DNA from: Oceanospirillaceae bacterium | Lineage (GTDB): Bacteria > Pseudomonadota > Gammaproteobacteria > Pseudomonadales > Balneatricaceae | Assembly: GCA_013215505.1 (NCBI GenBank) | Contig: JABSQZ010000019.1 | Span: 20,505-84,504 of the forward strand | Length of the DNA stretch: 64,000 bases | Direction of reading: 5' to 3' | Shown: in pieces, positions 35,802 to 46,432 of the stretch | Layout of the letters: each line of letters begins with the position of its first letter | How positions within the stretch are numbered: position 1 is the first letter of the stretch | Translations under genes and position numbers: made by a program | The notes under the pieces: model-generated | Seen by the model: only the letters and a program-made list of their open reading frames with translations | Told to the model about the DNA's origin: nothing | Databases searched by the model: none

Positions 35802-37892
35802 TTATTTTTTAGCGGCATTTCTCTCTTTTTCTGCTGTGATAACGCCTTCAGCAACAGAGTTCGGGCAAGGTAGGTAGTGTGCGAATTCCATTGAGAACTG
35901 ACCGCGGCCAGAAGTCATAGTACGCAGGCTGCCAATGTAGCCGAACATCTCTGAAAGTGGTACGTCTGCTTTGATGCGAACACCAGTGACGCCAGCTTCC
36001 TGGTTTTTGATCATGCCGCGACGACGGTTAAGATCGCCGATTACATCACCAACGTGATCGTCTGGAGTGAACACGTCAACCGCCATGATAGGCTCGATTA
36101 GCTGTGGAGAAGCCTTTGGGATTGACTGACGGAAAGCGCCTTTGGCAGCGATTTCGAAGGCAATTGCCGAGGAGTCAACTGCGTGGAATCCACCGTCGTA
36201 CACTTCGATTTCAACGTCAAGTACAGGGAAACCAGCAAGAGTACCAGTGTCCATCATGCTCTTGAAGCCCTTCTCGATTGCAGGGAAGAATTCCTTAGGA
36301 ACGTTACCGCCGACAACAGATGAAGTGAATACGAAACCAGTTCCAGGCTCGCCCGGCTTGATTTTGTAGTCGATCTTACCGTATTGTCCAGAACCACCAG
36401 ATTGCTTCTTGTGTGTGTAAGAATCGTCGATTTCGGTAGTGATTGTCTCGCGGTAGGCAACCTGTGGCTGGCCTACTTCAAGTTCAACACCATAAGTACG
36501 CTTAAGGATATCAACTTTGATATCTAAGTGAAGCTCACCCATACCAGAGAGGATTGTTTCACCTGAATCTTGGTCAGTTTCAACTTTAAAGGTTGGATCT
36601 TCAGCAACCATTTTACCGATAGCAATACCCATTTTCTCAGTTGAACCTTTATCTTTAGGTGTTACAGAGATAGAGATTACTGGTGTAGGGAAGACCATTG
36701 CTTCAAGGATGATTGGGTCTTTTGGATCACAAAGTGTGTGACCGGTTTGGACGTTAGTTTTCATACCAACAATCGCGATAATGTCACCGGCTTGTGCTGA
36801 GCTTAACTCTTTGCGCTCATCTGCTTGCATTTCACACATACGGCCAATACGCTCAGTTTTACCTGTCGCAGCATTGAGGATAGTATCACCCTTCTTCAGC
36901 GTACCAGAGTAAATACGAACAAAGGTAAGGGCACCAAAACGGTCATCTGAAATTTTAAAGGCTAGTGCTTTAAAAGATTCTTCAGTCGAAACTAGTGCAA
37001 ATTTACCAGTGGGCTCGCCTTCTTCATCAGTTAGCGGCTGTGGATCAACTTCATCTGGGCTTGGCAAGTAATCAACAACAGCGTCAAGTACGTTTTGCAC
37101 GCCTTTGTTTTTGAATGCAGAACCACAGTAAGTAGGGAAGAAGTCCATGGTGCGAGTACCTTTACGGATACAACGCTTTATGTCTTCCATTGAAGGCTCT
37201 TCACCTTCCATGTAGGCTTCCATAACGTCATCGTCTTGCTCAACGGCAGTTTCGATTAACTTTTCACGCCATTCTTCTACCAGATCAACCATGTCCGCAG
37301 GAACATCAGTGATTTCGAAGTTTTCCGGAAGACCGGAATCATCCCAGATGAAAGCTTTACGGGTCAACAGATCAACAACACCAACAAAATCATCTTCGAT
37401 GCCTATAGGCAGAACCATGACCAGTGGATTGGCGGCTAGTACGTCTTGTGTTTGCTTAACGACGCGTAGGAAATCAGCACCGATACGGTCTAATTTGTTA
37501 ACGAAGATAATACGAGAAACTTCTGACTCGTTGGCATAGCGCCAGTTAGTTTCTGACTGAGGCTCAACACCACCAGAACCACAGAAAACACCGATGCCGC
37601 CATCAAGAACTTTCAGAGAGCGGTAAACTTCTACAGTGAAGTCAACGTGACCTGGAGTATCGATAACGTTTAGACGGTGATCTTTCCAGAAGCAAGTAAC
37701 AGCGGCAGACTGGATAGTTATTCCGCGCTCAGCTTCCTGTTCCATGAAGTCAGTCGTTGACTCGCCATCGTGAACTTCACCCGTTTTGTGGATTTGGCCA
37801 GTCAGCTTCAAGATACGTTCTGTGGTGGTAGTTTTGCCCGCGTCTACGTGGGCGAAAATACCAATGTTTCTGTATAGGGATAAGTCAGACAT
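35802..37892 (-). CDS. fusA2: Elongation factor G, second-type (EF-G II)
   Basis: 696 residues with all EF-G domains. G1 [14 protein letters not shown]3 [13 protein letters not shown]4 [10 protein letters not shown]. It is a single gene, not in the rpsL-rpsG-fusA-tufA operon, and is closest in character to the stand-alone EF-G of Vibrio-like bacteria (start [13 protein letters not shown]). A canonical fusA is expected elsewhere. EF-G II may support translocation or ribosome recycling under special conditions; this is inference. Confidence 0.9.
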   Translation of the reverse strand: MSDLSLYRNIGIFAHVDAGKTTTTERILKLTGQIHKTGEVHDGESTTDFMEQEAERGITIQSAAVTCFWKDHRLNVIDTPGHVDFTVEVYRSLKVLDGGIGVFCGSGGVEPQSETNWRYANESEVSRIIFVNKLDRIGADFLRVVKQTQDVLAANPLVMVLPIGIEDDFVGVVDLLTRKAFIWDDSGLPENFEITDVPADMVDLVEEWREKLIETAVEQDDDVMEAYMEGEEPSMEDIKRCIRKGTRTMDFFPTYCGSAFKNKGVQNVLDAVVDYLPSPDEVDPQPLTDEEGEPTGKFALVSTEESFKALAFKISDDRFGALTFVRIYSGTLKKGDTILNAATGKTERIGRMCEMQADERKELSSAQAGDIIAIVGMKTNVQTGHTLCDPKDPIILEAMVFPTPVISISVTPKDKGSTEKMGIAIGKMVAEDPTFKVETDQDSGETILSGMGELHLDIKVDILKRTYGVELEVGQPQVAYRETITTEIDDSYTHKKQSGGSGQYGKIDYKIKPGEPGTGFVFTSSVVGGNVPKEFFPAIEKGFKSMMDTGTLAGFPVLDVEIEVYDGGFHAVDSSAIAFEIAAKGAFRQSIPKASPQLIEPIMAVDVFTPDDHVGDVIGDLNRRRGMIKNQEAGVTGVRIKADVPLSEMFGYIGSLRTMTSGRGQFSMEFAHYLPCPNSVAEGVITAEKERNAAKK

Positions 37893-38311
37893 TGTTTTAC
37901 TCGTCGAATTATTAGGATAAAGATAGAATCCTCTGCGCTAATTATTTAGAGCATCGTCTTCATGTTGTTAGAGAATAAATAGCGCTGCATTATACAGGAT
38001 AAATGATGTGTTTGTGGAGCTAATAAATCAATTATTTTTTTGTGTTTAAAATCAGCATATTGCAATGGAATTTGGCGGTCATTTAGGGGCGTTTTTAACG
38101 CTTTAAAATAATAATGGTTGATTGATAGTTGTACAGAGAATAAAAAAATATATTGATATAAGGTAACTTCCTAAACAGCACTGAGCAATTGTGCGGTACA
38201 GAGCAGGCCGGTTTCCAAGTATCGGCTTTAGTTTTTAGGCATTAACCACGCCTGTCAATTGCGCTGATATTTGCTATATTAGCGGGCTAAATTAATGATT
38301 GGATTAGAAGC
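37893..38311. other. Intergenic region between fusA2 and gmk
   Basis: About 420 bp, AT-rich, containing the leader of fusA2 (minus) and the promoter of gmk (plus). Nothing else was recognised. Confidence 0.6.
38252..38280 (+). promoter_or_regulatory. Probable gmk promoter
   Basis: -35-like CTGTCA at 38252-38257, 17-base spacer, extended -10 TGCTATATT (-10 at 38275-38280), 32 bp before the gmk start. Confidence 0.5.
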
Positions 38312-38932
38312 ATGATTGCCACTGGCACCTTATACATAATCTCAGCGCCTTCAGGTGCTGGAAAAACCAGTTTAGTCAAGGCTGTGTTAGCTGGGGATAA
38401 CCAAGTGCGAGTCTCTGTCTCCGACACTACCCGTGCAAAGCGCGAAGGTGAGAGCGATGGGGTTGATTACAATTTCGTGACTATGGCTACCTTTGATCGA
38501 CAGATTGAAGAGAATGTATATTTGGAATATGCCGATGTCTTTACCAATAAATACGGTACATCAAAAAACTGGGTTGATGCTCAGTTGGCAGCGGGTGTCG
38601 ATGTGATATTGGAAATCGACTGGCAGGGTGCACAGCAAGTGCGCAACTTTGTTAAAGATGCGATTTCGATTTTCATTTTGCCTCCCTCGCAGCTGGAATT
38701 GCGCTCAAGATTACAAGGTAGGGGGACTGATGAGCAGGCTGTGGTTGATCATCGCATGGAAAATTCGGTTGGCGAGATTGAGCACTATACTGAATTTGAT
38801 TACCTGGTCATCAACGATAACTTCGATGTCGCACTGCAAGAATTGTTGTGTATTTTTAAAGCTAAGCGTTTGCGCCTGGCCCAACAGCAGTTACGGCATC
38901 AACAATTGCTGATCGATCTACTGGTAAAATAA
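38312..38932 (+). CDS. gmk: Guanylate kinase
   Basis: 206 residues, normal length. Phosphorylates GMP to GDP with ATP. P-loop SAPSGAGKTSL, GMP-binding VSDTTRAKREGESDGVDYNF, and DWQGAQQVR. It is followed by rpoZ and spoT in the usual gammaproteobacterial order. ATG 38312. Confidence 0.97.
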   Translation: MIATGTLYIISAPSGAGKTSLVKAVLAGDNQVRVSVSDTTRAKREGESDGVDYNFVTMATFDRQIEENVYLEYADVFTNKYGTSKNWVDAQLAAGVDVILEIDWQGAQQVRNFVKDAISIFILPPSQLELRSRLQGRGTDEQAVVDHRMENSVGEIEHYTEFDYLVINDNFDVALQELLCIFKAKRLRLAQQQLRHQQLLIDLLVK

Positions 38933-38954
38933 CAGCAAATCTGTTTTTTTACTA

Positions 38955-38983
38955 TTGAAGTATGGGCGGGCTTTCTGTATTAT
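38955..38983 (+). promoter_or_regulatory. Probable rpoZ promoter
   Basis: TTGAAG (38955-38960), 17-base spacer, TATTAT (38978-38983), 52 bp before rpoZ. Confidence 0.5.
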
Positions 38984-39035
38984 GCTGCGTCCATTTGAGT
39001 GTCTGTGATACTAATATTTAAATTTGAGGTTTGCC

Positions 39036-39245
39036 ATGGCTCGTGTAACAGTTGAAGATTGCTTAGAAAATGTAGAAAACCGTTTTGAGTTGGTGATGGT
39101 TGCGGCTAAGCGTGCACGGCAACTGGCTACAGGCGGAAAAGAGCCGTTTGTCGAGAAAGAGAACGATAAGGAAACTGTTATTGCCTTGCGCGAAATTGCA
39201 GAGGGCCATATCGACGCCACAATTCTTAATGATATAGGTCTTTAG
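39036..39245 (+). CDS. rpoZ: RNA polymerase omega subunit
   Basis: 69 residues from ATG 39036 with GAGG upstream at 39026-39029 (start [20 protein letters not shown], as in family; ATG 39024 would add four residues). Omega helps assemble and stabilise RNA polymerase and contributes to ppGpp binding. Next to spoT, which makes or degrades ppGpp. Confidence 0.96.
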   Translation: MARVTVEDCLENVENRFELVMVAAKRARQLATGGKEPFVEKENDKETVIALREIAEGHIDATILNDIGL

Positions 39246-39315
39246 GAACTATCCTAGAGCACTAGAATGGGGCATTATAACTGTATACCTTAATATATTG
39301 AATACAGGATAATTA

Positions 39316-41424
39316 ATGCCCACAATCGACGCACTCTCCGATCGACTTGTTGATTATTTGGATCCGCAAATGGTCCATCAAGTGCGCCGCGCCTATTTTT
39401 ACGCTGAGCAAGCCCACGAGGGTCAGTGGCGTAAATCAGGTGAACCTTATGTTACCCATCCCCTAGCTGTATCCAGCATTCTCGCCACTATGCACATGGA
39501 CCACCAAAGTTTAATGGCGGCGATGTTGCACGATGTTATCGAAGACACTGAAGTTGACTTTAGCGGAATTGAAGGCCAATTCGGCACCGCTGTCGCCACC
39601 ATTGTTGAAGGGGTCTCAAAGCTTACCCATTTAGAAGTAGAAACTAAAGCAGAAGCGCAAGCGGAAAACTTCCAAAAAATGGTCATGGCCATGGCGGAAG
39701 ATATCCGGGTGATCTTAGTCAAATTGGCTGACCGATTACACAACATGCGTACTTTAGGGGCAATGCCCGGCCATAAACGCCGCCGTATAGCTAAGGAAAC
39801 CTTGGATATTTATGCGCCGATAGCGGCTCGCCTGGGGATGCGTAATATCCAAATCGAGCTGCAAGAACTCTCTTTCTTTTCTTACTACCCGATGCGCGCC
39901 AGCAGGATTCGCCAGGCGGTGATCAAGGCGCGCGGCCAGCGCAAAGATCTGATCACAGAAATCGAGACTTCTATCCAGGCCAGGTTACTACAGGAAAATC
40001 TCAAAGGCATAGTATTTGGTCGCGAGAAGCATCTTTACAGTATCTATTTAAAAATGAAATCGCAGCGCAAGCAATTCGTCGACATTATGGACGTATTTGC
40101 CTTTCGCATTGTCACTGAGACAGTGGATGAGTGTTACCGGGTGCTGGGATCGATACATAATTTATACAAACCGGTGCACGGTCGTTTTAAAGATTATATT
40201 GCTATCCCCAAAGGCAACGGCTACCAATCTCTGCACACAGAATTATTCGGCGCCAAGGACATCACCATAGAAGTGCAGATTCGCACTCGTGAGATGGATG
40301 CTGTGGCCATGCAGGGAATTGCTGAACACAGCTACTATAAAGGCAATGGCAGTTCCGATATTGCGGTGAGTTCTTTTAATCGCGCCCGTAAGTGGGTGCA
40401 AGATATGTTAGAAATGCAAAAGCGTGCCGGAGACTCAATGGAGTTTATCGACAACGTTAAAAAGGATTTATTCCCCGACGAAGTCTATGTATTTACCCCC
40501 AAAGGACGTATCTATGAATTGCCGCCGGGGGCAACAGCAGTTGATTTTGCCTATGCGATACATACTGACGTCGGAAACTCTTGCATCTCCTGTCGGGTTA
40601 ATCGTCGCTTAGTACCACTTTCAGAGCCTTTAGAGAGTGGCCAAACCGTCGAGATCATCAGAACACCCAGTGCTAAACCAAACATGGCCTGGCTCAATTT
40701 TGTGGTCACAGGAAAAGCCCGCTCAAGTATCCGTCACTTTTTAAAGAATCAGCAGCGAGATGAGTCGGTGCAGATGGGCAGGCGTCTGCTGAATCAGTTC
40801 CTCAGTCAGTTCGGTATTAATACCGATCAAGTTGAGGCGGCTAAGATGGAGAATTTGCTGCTTGAAGCTAATCTTAAATCTGTCGATGAGCTGTTACAAG
40901 ATATAGGTGTAGGCAATCGGATGGCTTATGTAGTGGCCAGGAAGCTGAAACCGGACACTGGAGCACTGGAAACAAAATTATCGCAAAAAACCTTGGCCAT
41001 TGAAGGCACGGAAGGTGTTGTTATCCAATACGCAAAATGCTGTCAGCCTATTCCCGGGGACAGTATTGTCGGATATATCAGCAGTGGGCGGGGTTTTGTA
41101 GTACACCGCAGCAACTGCAAAAATATTAAGTCGATGAAAGATGATCCGGAAAAATGTATCTATCTGGAGTGGTCGGATGACCTGGAAGACGAGTTTTCGG
41201 TCGGCTTGCGTCTCGAAGTGGCTTCGGAGCGCGGCATAGTGGCTCATCTGGCGACCACGGCAGCGGCCAACGGTGCCAATATTCTAAAAATTGATTTAGG
41301 CGAAAAGGAGGGGCTGCTGTACTCGGTTAATATGGAGCTGGGAGTGAGAGGGCGAATTCATTTAGCCAGGACGATAAAAAAATTACGTGCCCTGCGAACT
41401 GTTAATCGAGTTGTGAGAATTTAA
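39316..41424 (+). CDS. spoT: Bifunctional (p)ppGpp synthetase/hydrolase SpoT
   Basis: 702 residues. HD hydrolase domain (about 20-160, LHDVIEDTEVDF), synthetase RelA-like domain (about 220-350, YRVLGSIHNLYKPVHGRFKD), TGS domain (about 385-445, VYVFTPKGRIYELPPGATAV), helical region, and ACT domain at the C-terminus (about 630-702). Controls the stringent response. The HD-domain His and Asp are intact, so hydrolase activity is expected. Confidence 0.97.
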   Translation: MPTIDALSDRLVDYLDPQMVHQVRRAYFYAEQAHEGQWRKSGEPYVTHPLAVSSILATMHMDHQSLMAAMLHDVIEDTEVDFSGIEGQFGTAVATIVEGVSKLTHLEVETKAEAQAENFQKMVMAMAEDIRVILVKLADRLHNMRTLGAMPGHKRRRIAKETLDIYAPIAARLGMRNIQIELQELSFFSYYPMRASRIRQAVIKARGQRKDLITEIETSIQARLLQENLKGIVFGREKHLYSIYLKMKSQRKQFVDIMDVFAFRIVTETVDECYRVLGSIHNLYKPVHGRFKDYIAIPKGNGYQSLHTELFGAKDITIEVQIRTREMDAVAMQGIAEHSYYKGNGSSDIAVSSFNRARKWVQDMLEMQKRAGDSMEFIDNVKKDLFPDEVYVFTPKGRIYELPPGATAVDFAYAIHTDVGNSCISCRVNRRLVPLSEPLESGQTVEIIRTPSAKPNMAWLNFVVTGKARSSIRHFLKNQQRDESVQMGRRLLNQFLSQFGINTDQVEAAKMENLLLEANLKSVDELLQDIGVGNRMAYVVARKLKPDTGALETKLSQKTLAIEGTEGVVIQYAKCCQPIPGDSIVGYISSGRGFVVHRSNCKNIKSMKDDPEKCIYLEWSDDLEDEFSVGLRLEVASERGIVAHLATTAAANGANILKIDLGEKEGLLYSVNMELGVRGRIHLARTIKKLRALRTVNRVVRI

Positions 41425-41734
41425 TTTACTGCTATTCTTGTTGTATCAGGGCTTTATTAGAGTTGTGTTGGTCGCAGAGTTATTTTGCTTGCCAGCCAAT
41501 GAATGTATTAATAACAAATACGAAATGCTGTTTTAGAGCTTTGAGCTTAGATAGAACATATATATAGTAGCCGGGAGACCATAAAGGTCTCAACAGAGTA
41601 TAAAGCCCCTGACAATGGATGTTATGAGCTTAGTGTTGCGGGCTAACTAAGTATATTTATGACTATTAGCCCTGTTATTCATTGTCAAATCACAGGGAAT
41701 ATACGCTTTATAAGATGCGTTAATCTTTTGAGTA
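41425..41734. other. Intergenic region between spoT and HDOD gene
   Basis: 310 bp with no gene. A small hairpin GAGACC-ATAAA-GGTCTC (41575-41591) and an 8-bp inverted repeat (41610-41617/41680-41687) are the only structure seen. Probably the leader and promoter of the downstream gene. Confidence 0.5.
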
Positions 41735-43114
41735 ATGCCTAATATTCAAAGAGAGGTGGATCAAGTGGCCGTTGGAGTTCACAGATTGGATAATGTCACT
41801 GGCAGCGTTGAAGCTGTCCGTATCGTTTTACTGCATGATAATGAAGGGAAAGTCTTAGTACTATTACCTGCATCTCATTTACTAAATTTAACCGTATTAT
41901 GGCGGGAGTCTTCACGACACCTGCAGCCAATTCGGGCGGAAGATATCGTCAAATTTTTCCAGCAGGATGCACTCAGTAGGACTGAAGGGCAGCGTAAATT
42001 GTTCTCCCTGCCAGTGTACTTAGACAAAGCTTGCATAGATATGAAATCACTGCCGGTGATCGAGCCGCACTCGGGGCTTAGCTTTGACGTCCCCAGGCTG
42101 TGGTTGGCCGGTTCAGCATCGGTTATTGAAGTGGGTATCAGTCCTGAGGAAATTCTTCGTCAGCAGCCCCAAGGCACGGATGAAGAGGTTATTATTAAAG
42201 CGGTAGAGCGCTTCACTGCACTGCGCATCAAGCAGCGTATGGAAGATACTTTGGGCTTGCCGAGTTTGCCTCCCACCGCGCAAAAAATTACTGAGCTTCG
42301 AGCCGATCCCCTGGCCGGGGTCGATCGACTAGTACCAATTGTTAAAGTAGATCCGTCACTGGCGGCGCAAGTAATGAGTTGGGCGGCATCGCCATACTAC
42401 GCGACCCCCGGTGAGTTACAATCTATAGAAGATGCTGTAATCAGAGTGCTAGGCTATGATTTAGTGGTGAATTTAGCCCTGGGTGTGTCTATGGGTAAAA
42501 CCTTGACCATACCTGAAGACACGCCAAGGGGACATACCCCCTACTGGATCCAAGCCCTGTACACGGCAACTTTAGCCGAACGCTTGTGTCGAAAAATGGT
42601 TGCAGAAGAAGTGCCGAAACCTGGTATGGTGTATTTGACCGGTCTTATCCATAACTTTGGCTACGCGGCGCTGGCACATTTATTTCCACCGCACTTTGCC
42701 TTACTCTCGCGGTACTTGGAAGTTAATCCGCATATGGGGATCGAGCAAATCGAACGGCATGTTTTAAATGTCACCCGCGAACAAGTTGCGGCCTGGCTGT
42801 TCGACTGCTGGTCGCTCCCCAAAGAGGTTTGTGTGGGGGTCAGGTACTTAAATTCACCCATGCACATTAAATCCAATGCCCATGCACAATTAGTGCACCT
42901 AGCTAGCAGGTCACTGCGTTCGGCTGGGTACGCCGATGGTCCGATAGAGGCCCTGGATCCGCTGGTATTAGAGTCTTTAGGTTTGACTGAATCGGTCGTG
43001 GTTCGAGAGCGGGAGCTAATGCTCGATAAGAGCGATGAACTATTAGAATTGGTGAAAATGTTAGAAGTTCAGCAGCAGCGTCAGCAAAGAAAAATGGCAG
43101 TTGAAAGCCGATAA
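41735..43114 (+). CDS. YbaK-like domain fused to HDOD domain
   Basis: 459 residues. N-terminal half (about 1-140) resembles aminoacyl-tRNA deacylase (YbaK/ProX) domains; the HDOD domain (about 180-390) shows LPSLPPTAQKITELRADPLA and LIHNFGYAALAHLFPPHF. HDOD proteins act in signalling. ATG 41735 has no ribosome-binding site; an in-frame GTG at 41765 has GAGAGG upstream (41751-41756) and may be the true start. Ends in a hairpin at 43130-43157. Confidence 0.85.
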   Translation: MPNIQREVDQVAVGVHRLDNVTGSVEAVRIVLLHDNEGKVLVLLPASHLLNLTVLWRESSRHLQPIRAEDIVKFFQQDALSRTEGQRKLFSLPVYLDKACIDMKSLPVIEPHSGLSFDVPRLWLAGSASVIEVGISPEEILRQQPQGTDEEVIIKAVERFTALRIKQRMEDTLGLPSLPPTAQKITELRADPLAGVDRLVPIVKVDPSLAAQVMSWAASPYYATPGELQSIEDAVIRVLGYDLVVNLALGVSMGKTLTIPEDTPRGHTPYWIQALYTATLAERLCRKMVAEEVPKPGMVYLTGLIHNFGYAALAHLFPPHFALLSRYLEVNPHMGIEQIERHVLNVTREQVAAWLFDCWSLPKEVCVGVRYLNSPMHIKSNAHAQLVHLASRSLRSAGYADGPIEALDPLVLESLGLTESVVVRERELMLDKSDELLELVKMLEVQQQRQQRKMAVESR

Positions 43115-43129
43115 GTCTGAGCAGAAAAA

Positions 43130-43157
43130 CTGCTGCCACTTAGTCAAAGGGCAGCAG
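43130..43157. terminator. Hairpin between convergent HDOD and yheS genes
   Basis: Eight-base arms CTGCTGCC and GGCAGCAG with 12-base loop; no T run immediately after. Candidate terminator. Confidence 0.5.
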
Positions 43158-43252
43158 AGTATCAATATAAGTCAGCTGGGGATGTAGCATCTGTGGCGCA
43201 ACGAGCCGCTCTGTTGCTTGCAGAGAAGGCGGCGCACTTGTCGGGCTATGCC

Positions 43253-45163
43253 CTAGTGAATACTGGCTTCCAGCTCTTCCAATTCCTCTAGCTTCTCCAT
43301 CCACAGTGTTTCAGCCTCATCTAACTTGGCTTTACTCGAAGCCTGGTCACTGAGCAGTATTTTTAATTGTTTTTTATTTTCAGCAGTGTACATATCGGCG
43401 TCTGCCAGAGAGTCCTCTAAATCGGAAAGCTGCTGCTGATAGATGTCAATCTGCTTTTCCAGGTTGCCAATACTATTTTTTAGTGGTCTGAGCTTAGTGC
43501 GTCTCTCTGCGGCGAGGCGCTTCTGCTCTTTTTTCTCGTCGGCACTTTGTGAGCGGTTTTCTCTACCGACCATTTTTGTCGGTGACAAGTTGCGTCGCTG
43601 TTCGGTCAGCCAGTTTTGATAGTCGCTTAAGTCGCCGCTAAATTCACGGACTTCACCGTTGGCAACCAGTAAAAATTCATCCACCGTATTGCGTAATAAA
43701 TGACGATCGTGGGAAACCAGAATTACCGCCCCTTCGAACTCCTGCATGGCCATCGTTAAGGCGTAGCGAACTTCTAAATCAAGGTGGTTAGTCGGCTCAT
43801 CCAGCAATAACAGGTTAGGTTTTTGCCAGGCAATTAATGCCAGTGCCACCCGGGCTTTTTCACCGCCGGAGAACTGCTTCACTGGTGCAAAGGCGTCGTC
43901 GCCAAAGAAACCAAAAGAGCCAAGAAAATTGCGTACTTGTTGGTCGGTAGCTGTAGGGGATAGGCGCATGATGTGCACCAGTGGCGATGCCTCCAGATCC
44001 AAAGCTTCCAGTTGATGCTGGGAAAAATACCCCACTCGCAAGTGCTCGCCAGTGCTGCGCTCGCCGCTGAGCCGTTCAAGGTCGCCCACTAACGTTTTAA
44101 TTAAGGTCGACTTACCGGCTCCGTTAGGACCCAGCAAGGCGATTCGAGAGCCGGGAGCGAGGACAATAGATACTTGTTTTAAGATACAGCTATCAGGGTA
44201 ACCGCAATCGGCCTTGCGCAGTGACAGCAGTGGATTAGATACTTTTTCATTACACTGGAAGCTAAAGGTGAAAGGGCTGTCAATGTGTGCGGCCGAGATG
44301 GTCTCCATGCGCTCTAGCTCTTTGACTCGACTCTGCGCCTGTTTGGCTTTGGAGGCTTTAGCTTTAAAGCGTCGTACAAATTGTTCAATCTCGGCGATGC
44401 GCTGCTGCTGTTTCTCGTACTGCACTTGCTGCTGTGCCAGACGCTCTGCTTTAGCGAGCTCAAATGCGCTGTATTGGCCTTTGTAGATATCCAATTTAGC
44501 GCGGTGCATATGTACTATATGATCAACCACTTGATCCAGAAAGTCGCGATCGTGAGATATCAATAGTAAAGTGCCAGGATAATTATTTAGCCACTGTTCC
44601 AGCCAAAGTGTCGCGTCTAAATCTAAGTGGTTGGTTGGCTCATCCAGCAGTAGTATATCGGAGCGACACATTAACGCTTTGGCTAAGTTTAGACGAATTC
44701 GCCAGCCGCCGGACAAATCACTGACGTCGCGCGCGGCGTCATCACTGGCAAAACCCAAACCGTTAAGTAATTGCTGGGCGCGGGCCTCTGCGGTATAGCC
44801 ATCGATATTATCTAGCTGGGCGTGTAATTCACCGATGCGTCCGGCCTGGTGCTCAGCTTCAGCCGTTTGTAATTGCCCCTGGACATGGCGAAGTGCAGTA
44901 TCGCCATCCAGTACATAATCCAAAACCGAGCGCTTAGCTGCTTGCACTTCCTGGGCCATATGGGCAATCGTCTGATTACCGGAGATTTTTAACTCACCGC
45001 CATCCAAGTGTAATTCACCCAGTAACAGTTTAAATAAGCTGGTTTTTCCTACACCGTTGGCACCGATAATGCCGACTTTCCAGCCTGAGTGTAAGGTTAA
45101 GTTTGCGTTATTTAACAGTTGCTGTGGACCGCGAAGTAAACTAAGTTCTAATAATTGAATCAT
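43253..45163 (-). CDS. yheS: ABC-F family ATPase (YheS type)
   Basis: 636 residues with two ABC domains and no membrane segments. Walker A GANGVGKTS and GPNGAGKST; signatures LSGGWRIRLNLAKAL and FSGGEKARVALALI. The C-terminal region is a coiled coil. ABC-F proteins act on the ribosome, with YheS rescuing some stalled nascent chains. It is divergent from the TIGR02444 gene. Confidence 0.94.
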   Translation of the reverse strand: MIQLLELSLLRGPQQLLNNANLTLHSGWKVGIIGANGVGKTSLFKLLLGELHLDGGELKISGNQTIAHMAQEVQAAKRSVLDYVLDGDTALRHVQGQLQTAEAEHQAGRIGELHAQLDNIDGYTAEARAQQLLNGLGFASDDAARDVSDLSGGWRIRLNLAKALMCRSDILLLDEPTNHLDLDATLWLEQWLNNYPGTLLLISHDRDFLDQVVDHIVHMHRAKLDIYKGQYSAFELAKAERLAQQQVQYEKQQQRIAEIEQFVRRFKAKASKAKQAQSRVKELERMETISAAHIDSPFTFSFQCNEKVSNPLLSLRKADCGYPDSCILKQVSIVLAPGSRIALLGPNGAGKSTLIKTLVGDLERLSGERSTGEHLRVGYFSQHQLEALDLEASPLVHIMRLSPTATDQQVRNFLGSFGFFGDDAFAPVKQFSGGEKARVALALIAWQKPNLLLLDEPTNHLDLEVRYALTMAMQEFEGAVILVSHDRHLLRNTVDEFLLVANGEVREFSGDLSDYQNWLTEQRRNLSPTKMVGRENRSQSADEKKEQKRLAAERRTKLRPLKNSIGNLEKQIDIYQQQLSDLEDSLADADMYTAENKKQLKILLSDQASSKAKLDEAETLWMEKLEELEELEASIH

Positions 45164-45255
45164 ATATGGCCGGCAGGTGGATATTGATAGATAATTTCAG
45201 CCGGCGATTTTATCACACTACAGGCAAAATAGACTAAATTTGATGATGAGTATCT

Positions 45256-45798
45256 ATGGATATTGACAACAAACTATGGCAGTTCGCTGTCACTTTTTAT
45301 GCACAGCCGGGAGTGGCCGTAGAACTGTTAGCATTGCAAAATGAGCATGGAGTTTCCATCAATCAACTGCTATTGGCGTTTTGGTTAGCCAGTGTTAACA
45401 GACCTCTGACTGAATTGCCTGCTGTTGAAGATAAAGCCGCCCAGTGGCAGCAGCAAGTTACAGCACCGCTGCGACAGATCCGTTATTGGCTCAAGCGGCA
45501 GCAAAATGATGCACAAATAAAGTCAGCCACTGCCGATTGTTATCAACAGCTGCTAAAAGCTGAGCTGGCGACTGAACAAGTAGAGCTGGCATTGTTATTT
45601 ACCCATAGCGACCACTATAGCGCAACCATGCAATCCAGTGTCGGGGTCAGGCAGTTGGGCTGGGATAATATTAATTTTTATATTGAGAGCCGTCCTCAAA
45701 GTAGTCTTTGTAATCAGAGCAATGCAGCACATAGAAGTAGTTTGTTGCAGGGGCTATTAAATAAATTTTGCCTTATGTTATCTAAAGTAGAAGAATAA
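45256..45798 (+). CDS. TIGR02444-family protein
   Basis: 180 residues. N-terminal LWQFAVTFYAQPGVAVELLA and NEHGVSINQLLLAFWLA are characteristic of the family, which commonly lies next to yheS in gammaproteobacteria. No signal peptide or membrane segment. Function unknown; possibly linked with ABC-F function by conserved neighbourhood. Confidence 0.85.
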   Translation: MDIDNKLWQFAVTFYAQPGVAVELLALQNEHGVSINQLLLAFWLASVNRPLTELPAVEDKAAQWQQQVTAPLRQIRYWLKRQQNDAQIKSATADCYQQLLKAELATEQVELALLFTHSDHYSATMQSSVGVRQLGWDNINFYIESRPQSSLCNQSNAAHRSSLLQGLLNKFCLMLSKVEE

Positions 45799-45834
45799 AA
45801 TGATTCTTATCGATCCCCGACATGGCTCTCTATA

Positions 45835-46173
45835 GGTAAATTCAGCCTTGTTTTTGAACAGCTAGGTTTGCAACAGCGAGTGCGCATTGAGCGTCCTCGA
45901 GCGCCCTATCTATTATAAACAGAATTTTCTGGGTAAAATTCCCGCGCTGAAACTGCAAACTGGATTATTATTGCATGACTAATGGGTTATTCGTGACTAT
46001 CCTGATAACAGTCAATTAAAAGCAATCGACGATATTGCCCTGGCTTGTTTGCTCGGCTATTTGCATTTCAGGTTTACTGAATTCGCCAGGCCAGACAAGT
46101 GCCAAATTTAGCGCAGTGGTTTGAAAGAGTTAATCTCACTGCGGTAATGATGAATACTTAGCCTGCAGATTAA
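45835..46173 (+). pseudogene. Glutathione S-transferase remnant, frameshifted and interrupted
   Basis: Three segments in different frames match a GST: frame 1 from 45835 (KFSLVFEQLGLQQRVRIER), frame 2 at 45920-46111 (QNFLGKIPALKLQTGLLLHD, stop TAA 45980, VIRDYPDNSQ, then DIALACLLGYLHFRF) and frame 1 again from 46102 (PNLAQWFERVNL, TAG at 46159, PAD, TAA at 46171). Part of the middle appears deleted. Recognition rests on GST patterns of the NPLGKIPAL and ALGYLDFRF kind. The rest of the gap to 46432 holds the FKBP gene leader. Confidence 0.8.
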
Positions 46174-46432
46174 AGTGTCTTTGTGTTGTATCTAAGTGAC
46201 TATTGCTCAGTTCAATCTGTACAGTTTGAAACCGGTGCAAAATATCTTTTTATGAAATGTTCTCAGGTAAAGTGTTGCAAGAGTATATAGGCAGCGAATT
46301 CGTGGATTTAGGTAGAACTTTCCTGTTTAATGTTGTCCTAAATACCACGTTATATTCAGGCACTTAATACGATTATTAAATAGACTCTGTATTTTTTTGC
46401 TCTAAAGTACAAAAATAATTAAGGAATTTACC

